Shown piece by piece: positions 1 to 9,200 of a stretch of DNA of 64,000 nt. The notes under the pieces were generated by a model. It was given only the letters and a program-made list of their open reading frames with translations, made no database searches and was not told the origin of the DNA. The translations under genes and the position numbers were made by a program. How positions within the stretch are numbered: position 1 is the first letter of the stretch; each line of letters starts with the position of its first letter. This DNA is from an uncultured Clostridia bacterium (GTDB lineage Bacteria; Bacillota; Clostridia; Oscillospirales; Oscillospiraceae), in contig CAMNQX010000003.1 of assembly GCA_946550725.1 (NCBI GenBank), forward strand, positions 62,001-126,000, in the 5' to 3' direction.

Positions 1-1
1 C

Positions 2-535
2 ACGCCGGCCCCCACCCCAACGCCCACCCCCGTTCCCACCCCGGAGCCGACCCCCACTCCCACCCCGGAACCCACCTCCTACCCCTATGACGGACCCGCG
101 CCGCCCTACAACGCCACCATGGCCTACGACAGCCTGGACCTCCCGGAGACGCTGACCGCCCCTGTGAGCGGGGGTTACACCTCGGGCTACGGCTGGCGGG
201 AGCACCCGGTGGACGGCGGGGACAATTTCCACCACGGGGTGGACATCTCTTCCCCCGAGGGCACGGAGATCAAAGCCTTTGCCGACGGGGTGGTGGACGT
301 GGTGGGCACGGGGGAGTCCTACGGAAACTACATCCAGCTCAGGCATTCCGACACGGTCAAGACCCTCTACGCCCACTGTAGCAAGGTGCTGAAGAAGGAG
401 GGCGACGAGGTGAAGATGGGGGATGTGATCGCGCTGGTGGGCTCCACGGGCAACGTCACCGGGCCGCATCTCCACTTTGAGGTGAAGGTCAACGGTTTGT
501 GGCACGACCCCACCTACTACCTGGAGCTGCCGTGA
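2..535 (+). CDS. M23 (LytM-type) peptidase, 5' truncated by window edge, with Pro/Thr-rich linker
   Basis: Frame is open from base 2 (TPAPTPTPTPVPTPEPTPTP linker), then GYGWREHPVDGGDNFHHGVDIS and GPHLHFEVK motifs of M23; stop overlaps the next gene. Confidence 0.85.
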   Translation, partial: TPAPTPTPTPVPTPEPTPTPTPEPTSYPYDGPAPPYNATMAYDSLDLPETLTAPVSGGYTSGYGWREHPVDGGDNFHHGVDISSPEGTEIKAFADGVVDVVGTGESYGNYIQLRHSDTVKTLYAHCSKVLKKEGDEVKMGDVIALVGSTGNVTGPHLHFEVKVNGLWHDPTYYLELP

Positions 536-1089
536 AGCGCGTCACCGTCTCCCCCGGCTTCTGGCTGATGGCGGCGGCGGTCTGGCTGATGGAGCCGGAC
601 CTGCTGGCGCCCACTTTTTTTGCCGCCGCCGTCCACGAGGCGGGCCATGTGGCTGCGCTGTGGGCGGTGGGGGGCAGGGTAGAGGGCTTCGCCCTGGGTG
701 CGCTGGGGGCGCGGCTGCGGATGTCCGGCGGGCTGTCCTACGCCCGAGAGCTGCCCGTGGCGCTGGCGGGGCCGGCGTGCAGCGTGCTTCTGGCGTTGGG
801 CGCGGCAGGGGCAGGGTGGTTTTTGACAGCGGGGATCTCGCTGGCCCTGGGCCTATTCAACCTCCTGCCCGTCCTCCCCCTGGACGGAGGGCGGGCGGTG
901 GCCTGCCTAGGGGGGATGTTTCTCTCTCCTGTGGGGGCGGAGCGGCTGGAGCGGATCGCCGCCGCCGTGGGGTTGGGGCTGGTGCTGGGGCTGGGAGGGC
1001 TATGCCTGATCCGGGGCTACGGCCCCGGTCTGCTGGCCATGGGACTTTGGCTGGGAAAAAACGCCCTGGTGGCCGAGAAAAACCCTTGA
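532..1089 (+). CDS. M50 site-2 protease family membrane peptidase (SpoIVFB-like)
   Basis: HEAGH zinc motif plus NLLPVLPLDGGRA motif, hydrophobic; GTGA overlap with the upstream stop. Confidence 0.85.
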   Translation: MKRVTVSPGFWLMAAAVWLMEPDLLAPTFFAAAVHEAGHVAALWAVGGRVEGFALGALGARLRMSGGLSYARELPVALAGPACSVLLALGAAGAGWFLTAGISLALGLFNLLPVLPLDGGRAVACLGGMFLSPVGAERLERIAAAVGLGLVLGLGGLCLIRGYGPGLLAMGLWLGKNALVAEKNP

Positions 1090-1140
1090 CATTTTGGACG
1101 AAAACGCACAAAATAGGGGGATAAGAAAGGCGGGGTGCCC

Positions 1141-1788
1141 ATGCTGCTGTTTGAGGCCAGGGAACAGGTGGTCCATTACGGAAAGGAACTGGTTCGGCGC
1201 GGTTTGGCTTCGGGCAGCTTTGGAAACGTAAGTATGTATATCCCGGAGGGGAAGGTACTGGTCATCTCCCCCTCAGGAATGGAGTACGAGCGGGTCACCC
1301 CGGCGGACGTGGTGGTGCTCACGGAGGACGACGTGCAGCTGGAGGGAAGCCGAAAGCCCTCCAGCGAGATCGAGCTTCACCGCGCCCTCTACCGCAGTCG
1401 CCCCGACGTGCTGGCGGTGGTCCACACCCATTCCCCCTACGCCACCACCATGGCCTGCATGGGCAAGCCCCTGCGCCCGCTGCACTATGCCGCCGGATAC
1501 GCCGGGGGTGAGGTGCCCTGCATCCCCTATGTGCCCTTTGGCACCGCCGAGCTGGCAGAGGCCGCCGCGCGGGGAATGGGAACGGCGCACAACGCCGTGC
1601 TGCTGGGTGGGCACGGGCTGGTGGCGGTAGGCGCTGACCTCTCCTTCGCCATGGACGTGGCCGAGCAGATGGAGTTCCTGGCCCAGATCTGCTGGCGGTG
1701 CGAGGTGGCGGGGGGCGGCATCCCCCTCAGAGACGTCCACGTGGCTCAAGCTGCCGCGGCCCTCAAGGGCTACCGGCAGAAACCATAA
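1141..1788 (+). CDS. Class II aldolase/adducin family protein (fuculose-phosphate aldolase-like)
   Basis: GSFGNVSM, ISPSGMEYE, VVHTHSPYAT, LLGGHGLVAVG motifs; alternative GTG start at 1135. Confidence 0.85.
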   Translation: MLLFEAREQVVHYGKELVRRGLASGSFGNVSMYIPEGKVLVISPSGMEYERVTPADVVVLTEDDVQLEGSRKPSSEIELHRALYRSRPDVLAVVHTHSPYATTMACMGKPLRPLHYAAGYAGGEVPCIPYVPFGTAELAEAAARGMGTAHNAVLLGGHGLVAVGADLSFAMDVAEQMEFLAQICWRCEVAGGGIPLRDVHVAQAAAALKGYRQKP

Positions 1789-1824
1789 TGAGTAGACCCG
1801 CAAATCAGAGAGGAAGTGTTCCCC

Positions 1825-2853
1825 ATGAGCAAAACCACATCCATCCAGTCCACCATCCCCGAAGGGTACGCCCCGCTGCTGAATCTGTACGACACGCAGA
1901 AGGCCATCTCTCTGCTGAAGCGGCTGTTTGAGGACGGCCTGGCGGGGGCGCTGCGCCTGCGCCGGGTGTCCGCGCCGCTGTTTGTGGAGGCGGCCACCGG
2001 CCTCAACGACGACCTTAACGGCGTGGAGCGGCCCGTGTCCTTCGACATTCCCGCCGCTGGCCGGGACGCCCAGGTGGTCCACTCCCTGGCGAAATGGAAG
2101 CGTCTGGCCCTGAAGCGCTATCAGTTTTCGGTGGGGGAGGGGCTGTACACCGACATGAACGCCATCCGCCGGGACGAGCAGCCCGACAACCTCCACTCCA
2201 TCTATGTGGACCAGTGGGACTGGGAGAAGATCATCGCTCCTCGGGACCGGGACGTGGCCCATCTGAAGCAGACGGTGCGGGATATCGTGAAGGTGGTGGC
2301 GGATACGCAGGCTACCCTGCGTTCGGTGTTTCCCCAGCTCACCGTTCTACCCGCCATCCAGGGGGAGGTTTCCTTTGTCACCGCCCAGGAGCTGGAGGAC
2401 CAGTGGCCCGACCTCACCCCCAAGGAGCGGGAGAACGCCTACGTCAAGGACCACCCCATCACCTTCCTCATGGGCATCGGCGGCGCGCTGAAGTCGGGCA
2501 AGCCCCACGACGGCCGCGCTCCCGACTACGACGACTGGTCGCTGAACGGCGATATCCTGCTGTGGAACGATGTGCTTCACTGCGCCTTTGAGCTTTCCTC
2601 CATGGGCATCCGGGTCAGCCCCGAGTCTCTGGACAAGCAGCTCACCCTGGCCGGGTGCGACGACCGCCGTGAACTGTCCTTCCACAAGGCGCTGCTGGCG
2701 GGGGAGCTTCCCCTCACCATGGGCGGCGGCATCGGCCAGTCCCGGCTGTCCATGCTCCTGCTGGGCAAGGCCCATATCGGCGAGGTGCAGGCCAGCGTGT
2801 GGGACGAGGCCACCCAGAACGTCTGCCGCGCGGCGGGGGTCGTTTTGCTGTAA
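1825..2853 (+). CDS. asnA: Aspartate--ammonia ligase
   Basis: Full-length AsnA-like protein (VERPVSFDI, SIYVDQWDWEKII, GGGIGQSRLSMLLL); AGAGAGGAAG RBS before ATG 1825. Confidence 0.95.
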   Translation: MSKTTSIQSTIPEGYAPLLNLYDTQKAISLLKRLFEDGLAGALRLRRVSAPLFVEAATGLNDDLNGVERPVSFDIPAAGRDAQVVHSLAKWKRLALKRYQFSVGEGLYTDMNAIRRDEQPDNLHSIYVDQWDWEKIIAPRDRDVAHLKQTVRDIVKVVADTQATLRSVFPQLTVLPAIQGEVSFVTAQELEDQWPDLTPKERENAYVKDHPITFLMGIGGALKSGKPHDGRAPDYDDWSLNGDILLWNDVLHCAFELSSMGIRVSPESLDKQLTLAGCDDRRELSFHKALLAGELPLTMGGGIGQSRLSMLLLGKAHIGEVQASVWDEATQNVCRAAGVVLL

Positions 2854-2868
2854 GATGGAAATTCCCTC

Positions 2869-2897
2869 TTGCGCATCGGGGGAAATTGCGGTATAAT
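2869..2897 (+). promoter_or_regulatory. Sigma-A type promoter for tRNA-Leu
   Basis: TTGCGC - 17 bp - TATAAT, about 23 nt upstream of the tRNA 5' end. Confidence 0.7.
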
Positions 2898-2919
2898 ATC
2901 TGCCAGTGGCCATGCACCT

Positions 2920-3006
2920 GCCGGTGTGATGGAATTGGTAGACGTAGTGGACTCAAAATCCACCGCTGGCGACAGCGTGCCGGTTCGAGTCCGGCCACCG
3001 GCACCA
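2920..3006 (+). tRNA. tRNA-Leu (anticodon CAA), CCA encoded
   Basis: GCCGGTG/CACCGGC acceptor stem, anticodon stem GTGGA-CTCAAAA-TCCAC, GGTTCGAGTCC T-loop, long variable arm. Confidence 0.97.
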
Positions 3007-3008
3007 AA

Positions 3009-3038
3009 AGAGACACCCGTTTGGGTGTCTCTTTTTTT
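3009..3038 (+). terminator. Rho-independent terminator after tRNA-Leu
   Basis: AGAGACACCC-GTTT-GGGTGTCTCT followed by a T run. Confidence 0.9.
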
Positions 3039-3120
3039 ATGGGGAGTTTCGTTAAAATGCACAAAATTTTTGAAAGAAATCATTTCAATCTGGAAATCCA
3101 ACCAAAGATGATTTAGAATA

Positions 3121-3169
3121 TGGCAAAGGCCATGGCCTTTGCCAAATGGGCCAGCCCATTTGGTATAAA
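3121..3169 (+). promoter_or_regulatory. Promoter with two overlapping perfect palindromes upstream of the giant sialidase/esterase gene
   Basis: TGGCAAAGGCCATGGCCTTTGCCA (24-bp palindrome) overlaps CCAAATGGG-CCAG-CCCATTTGG; TTGCCA - 18 bp - TATAAA (3140-3169). Confidence 0.6.
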
Positions 3170-3207
3170 CTCAGCTGGTCCACAGGGACAAGGAAAGGAT
3201 GGTACAC

Positions 3208-6200
3208 ATGAAGCTCTTTGCCAAACGGATCGCCTGCCTGCTCCTGGCCGCCTGCCTGGCGGTGGGACTCCTCCCCGTGTCCGCGCTTGCGGCCCGGGCG
3301 CAGGATGAAATAGCAGAGGTCCCGGCAGGGGAGGAGGCTTTCGCCGGTCTGGCGGAACAGCCCGCCGACCCCATGGACGCCAGAACAGGCGACCAAGACC
3401 CCGAACTCACCATTTCTGGCTATACCCGGGTGACCGAACTGCCCGCCGACGGGCTTTCGGGGAAATATCTGATCGTCGCGCCGTATAACGGCAACTACTA
3501 TATGCTCTACCCTGGCACGACGAGCGCCGGAGCGGGCAAGAACAACTCCGCCCGGCTGGTGGTGGAAGATGACGGCGCAGCCACCGGCTACCAGGTCGGT
3601 TCCGGCACAACCTATGACAGTGCGGAGGAAAAGACCGGCTTCTCCGCCGCGGACAATACCGTTACCCAAAATGCAAGCAACTATTCCATCACGGCTGTAG
3701 GCCCTGACAGCACCGCTTACTACCTGTTCAACAGTAGCAACCCGATCTACAGCACCAGCAGCCCCAGCGCGCTGACCATTGAAAGCTCCAGCAACAGCGG
3801 GTATTTTAGGCTCCGCAATACCGCTTCCAATCGGGCGCATTTGGCCTTTTATGTGCCCCACATGAATTATAACCAAAGCGGCGGCCTGACTGCCAATACC
3901 GCTGATTGCATTATTGATCTGATGCTCTTTCGGAAGGACGTGCTTCCCGGCTACAATCAGGTGACTAAGGTGAGCCAGATCAAGGCGGACCGCAAGTACC
4001 TGATCGTGGCCGAGGCTCCCAACGGGACCTTCTATGCCCTCCACATCAACGCGGATGGCGCAAGCAACCGTCCCGGTGCTACGGCCTATCCCAATTGCGC
4101 CGCGACCCTGTCTGTTTCCGACGGCGCCGTCACTGCGGTCAGTACCGCAAACACGGAAACTGCCATCGCGATGAGCGACCTTCTTGTCACCATTTCCCCC
4201 AGTGATACAAACTATACCATTAAAAATGCAACATACTGTCTGGCGCTTACTCAAAACGAGATGTACCATGCGGCCAGTGAGGATATCCCGCTTGAGATCT
4301 CTTTTGTGGTCAACGGCCGCTGCAACATCCATAATTCTACCGCCAACCGCTATGTTACATTTAATGTGAATGGTGATACCGCAACAAGTCATTACCCGCA
4401 GTCGCCCACCGGCTTCTGCGGCTGGGGCGACCCCCAGCCCAACTACATCCCCATCTACCTCTACATTGAGGGCGACCTGCCCGTGGAGCCTGGCTCGGCC
4501 CTGGCAGGGATGCTCTCCGGCGACCAGATCGGCGGTGCCAACGGCAGTGCCGACCCCGCCGGGCAGAACTCCTGGGTGTTCACCGGAGGCCGCGCCGCCC
4601 AAGGCAGCTTTGTCGACGTGGCAGGCGCCCGCACCTGGGCCGGGCACTTTGAGGAGTGGGTCCGCTACACCCAGACCAAGTCCCTCCAGACTGGTGGTGA
4701 AGCCGACAGCCCCTACCTCCAGCGTCACGTCATTAACGCCGCCTACGAGGAGCAGACCCTGGCGCAGATCGTCTCCACCTTTGATGACCGCATCGGCGCG
4801 CTCAAGCCCCGTGCGGTGGTCTATCTGGTGGACGAGAACGGCAGTAGCGTAGAGAACTTCGCCACCAACCTGAACGGCCTGATCGACAAGGCCCTGGCCT
4901 TGAAGGACGGCACGGGCATGCTCGTCATCGCCACCCTCACCCAGGCCGACAAGACCGCGGTGGACGCGGTGGTGGACGCCCTTACCGACGCCCGGAAGCC
5001 CCGCGTCCTGCCTGTGCTGGTCACCCTGACCGACGCACAGAAGGCCGGCGGCTACCCCAACGCCCAGGGCCACCTGGCCCTGGCCAAGGCTCTGGCCGAC
5101 GCGGTGGCGGGGAGCCCCGTCTCCAACACCGAACAGTGGCCCTACGGCATCAGTGGGCTTTCCTCCAGCACCTTTACCGCGAACTGGCCCGTCAAGGCCA
5201 CGGTGACTGCCAACCACGAGGGTTACGGCGTGCCCGAAAGCCGCACCGCGCCCCAAGCTACCATCAAGAGCAAGGTGGACAACACAAATACCGCCATGAC
5301 CTGGCTGTTCATGGGCGATTCCATCACCCACGGCTCGGCCTGGACGGGCGGCTACGACAGCCTTGCCCAGCTCTTTGAGAAGTTCGTGAAGGACGACCTG
5401 GGCCGCACACAGGACATTGTCATCAACGCCGGGTCCTCCGGCGCGAACACGGCGTCTACCATCACCGACCTGGACCGCCGTCTGACCAAGTACAACCCCG
5501 ATGTGGTGGTGCTTATGCTGGGTACCAACACCAGCGGCGTAAGCGACGATCAATACCAGGCCAATATCCGCACCATTTTGGACGCGATCATCACCAAGGG
5601 CGCGGTGCCCGTCCTGCGTACGCCGCCTCCCAGCACCAACTCCGGCTACACCAGCCGTCTGGCGACCCGCTCTCAGCTGATCCGGGACGTGGCGGCGGAG
5701 ACCGCCTACGCGAATAAGGTCATTTTGGTGGATCAGTACGAGACGTGGACCAACTCCAACTGGCAGGAGGTCTTTGCGCGCAACAATCTCCACCCCGATG
5801 AGGCGGGCCACCTGTGGTTCGCCCACCAGCTCATCAATGAGATGGGCCTGTGGAAGGCCGATTCCGCCATCTGCCAGCTGGAATATGTGGCGCGGGAGGA
5901 AGCGGAGCCGGTGACCGCCCCCGTCGTTCCCGGCTACACCCAGCTCACCGACATGGCCGACGTTGACCAGACCAAGGGCTACCTCATCGTCAGCCGGGAC
6001 GCGGAGGGCAACCTCTATGCCCTCTATCCCTCTGCGTTGGGCGAGACGTTAGGAGCTGGCGCCCTTCCCAGCAGCCCCACTGCCGAGGACAACGGCGCCC
6101 GCGCCGCCGCCTTGACGGTGAACGGGCAGAACGTTACTGCCAAGTGGCTGAAAAACGACGCCGCCTTGGAAATGAATACCCTGCTGTTCGGTATCAAGGC

Positions 6201-9200
6201 CAGTGACGGCGGCTATGTGTTCACCGCAGCCAATGGCCGCCACCTGAACATGGCGGACTATATGTTCACCGAGGGCACGGTAGCCCTGGAGGTCACCAAC
6301 CGGGGCGCAGACCGCTTTAACGCGTTCCAGATCAGGAACAGCAGCGCAGACCGCTATTTGGACTTTTCCAAGAACGGCGACCCCAACGCCTTCCAGGGTA
6401 GTAGCGCAGGCTGGGGCACGGACTTCTGGGCGCCCCGCAGCATGAGCATGAATGTCTGGCTCTTTGAAGGGCCCGACCTTCCCACCGCCAAGAGCATGCT
6501 CCAGGATCTGCTGACAACGGCCACGGGCCTGACCGCAGCCGACTACACCCGCGCCAGCTGGAACGCCCTCCAGACCGCCAAGGCCGCCGCCCAGCAGGTT
6601 TTGACGAACAACCCGGATGCCGACCCTGACGCCCAGGCCTTTGCGGACGCCCGGGACGCCCTGCGGGACGCCATCGACGGCCTCCAGACCACCGTCACCG
6701 TGCCCACCGTCCCCGAAGGCGCGACCAAGATCGAGGACTGGAAGACTATGGTGCCGGCAAACGGAACGACCCAGAACGAACCTTTTGCTTCCGGTACCGG
6801 CGGCAGCGACAAGTTCCGCATTCCCGCCATCATCACCCTGAAGCATCAGACCGGGGCCAACGCCGGAAAGAATGGCCGTCTGCTGGCCGCCATTGACGCC
6901 CGGTGGAACCACACCGGCGACGCCTGCGCGCTGGATACCATCGTCAGCTACTCCGATAACAATGGCGGCGATTGGAACTATCACTTCGCCAACTATTTTG
7001 GCGACAGCACCAACGCCAAGGACGCCCATGCCTCCACCATCATCGATCCCCAGCTTACCGAGGGCAAGGACGGCACCATCTACCTGATGGTGGACATCTA
7101 CCCCGGCGGTGTGGGCCTGAACACGGCCCCCGCGGCGCCCGAGGTCTCCACCGGCTTTGCGGAGATCGACGGCATAAAGCGGATGATGCTTTACACCTCC
7201 ACCAGCGGACAGACCGATGACAACTATTCCTATTATGTGGGCGCCTTTACAAACGGCTACGCGCCTGTGATGGAGCCGTTGGGCGGCGAGGCGGATGTGT
7301 TCAGCGGCTTCTATGTGGACGAGTATTACTACCTGTACCATACCGCAGGCGAATTTAACGCCAAGACCCCGGCCAATGACAAGATCTACTGCCAGCGGCT
7401 GGGCGACAACACCTACGTCCAGCAGAACGTGTTCTTCTACAACGCCACCCTCCACGCCCGCATCGCCACCTTCCTTTGTATCGCGAAGTCCACCGACGGC
7501 GGCGAGACCTGGAGCGCGCCCCAGATCATCAACGATCAGGTGCATCAGGGCGACTACAGATTCTATGGCGTCGGTCCCGGCGCGGGTCTGTGCGTAGACA
7601 CCGCGGGCAGCACCAACCCCAACGCCATCCCCGACGGCACCCTCATCCTGCCCATCTACAACAACACAGGCGAGACCGCCCGGTTTATCTACTCCACCGA
7701 CAACGGTACAAGCTGGCACATGGGCAAAACCGCAACCGAGTTGGGCACAGGCTGGTCCAGTGAGAGCTGCCTGGTGCAGATCGACGACACCACCGTCCGC
7801 CAATTCTATCGCGACGGATGGTACAACAGCGGCGTGGTGCGCTACACCGACCACACCTGGAACGGTACAGGCTGGGACACCGGTGATGTCGTCAGAGTGG
7901 AGAGCGCCACCCGCTGGGGCGCCTGCCAGGTGTCCGCCATCAAGTATTCCCAGAAGATCAACGGGAAGGATCTGATCCTGTACTCCGCCCCCGCCTCCAC
8001 CAGTGGGCGCGCCAAAGGCGTGATCCACGCGCTTCTGGTCAACGAGGATAAGACCCTGACGCTGTTCAACACCTACACAGTGGACGGGGACAAGGATTAT
8101 AAATACTCCAGCCTAACCGAGACCAAGGACGGCGATATCGCCCTGCTGTATGAAGGCCCCTACGATAACGCCAAGGGCGATGTGAGCGTATTCAAGATCA
8201 TCCCCATTGAGAGCATCGTGCCCACCGCCAAGGACCCCACCAGCGTCAGCCTGACCCAGAGCGCGGTCACCCCCAACGAGGACGGCTCCATCACCTTGTA
8301 TACCAACACTGCTGAGACGGATGGACGCAAGCACACCGTTCAGCTCAATGCCGCCGTGCTCCCGTCCATGGCGGATCAGACCGTGACCTGGAAGTCCTCT
8401 GACGAGGATGTGGCGACGGTCAGCGGCACCGGCCTGGTCACTGCCAAGGGCAACGGCACCGCCACCATCACCGCCACCAGCACCAAGCGGGGGGTCTTTG
8501 CCACCCTGACGGTGAAGGTGGACACCCAAATCGAGCGTATCACCGTGAAGAAGGACGGCACGGATATCGGCAGCGGGCCTGTGAAGGTCTATACCAATGC
8601 CGAGGACGCGGGACACAGTGTGATCCTGACCGCGGACACCGATCCTGCCAACGTCACTCACCCGGCTCTGAACTGGACCCGCCCCGACGGGGCGAAGGGC
8701 CAGTTGACCCTGTCTGACCGGGGCTTGAACGGCAGCAGCATCACCATCACCGCCGTCCCCGGCGAACGAAACGTGGGCGAGGTGAACGTGCGGGTGGCCT
8801 CCGCTGACCATCCCGAGGTCTACAAGGAGTTTAAGGTCCACGTTATCCGCAAGCTGGAGAGCACCGTGTCCATCAGTATCGTGGGTGTGAACGACCCCGC
8901 CAAGGCGCCCCAGTTCGGCCAGACCCTGGAGGCCGATATCAACAACCTCCAGATGACCGATGCGGGCAAGGCTGCCCTTACCTACCAGTGGAAGCGCACC
9001 AAGGGCGGTACGACCACCAACATCGGGACCGGCGCCAAGACCTACACCCTCACGCAGGCGGACATCGGCGCTGTCATCTCTGTGGACGTGACCGCCGGGG
9101 CGAACTCCTTCTATGAGGGCACCCGCTCCGCCACCCGCGCTCTGCCCGTGGAGCTGGCCGACGGCCCGCTGACCGGGCCGCAGGACCTGACCGGGACCGC

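Noticed and set aside
1-100. Pro/Thr codon repeat at window start considered as a DNA microsatellite
   Set aside because: It is in frame as a Pro-Thr wall-spanning linker of the M23 protein.
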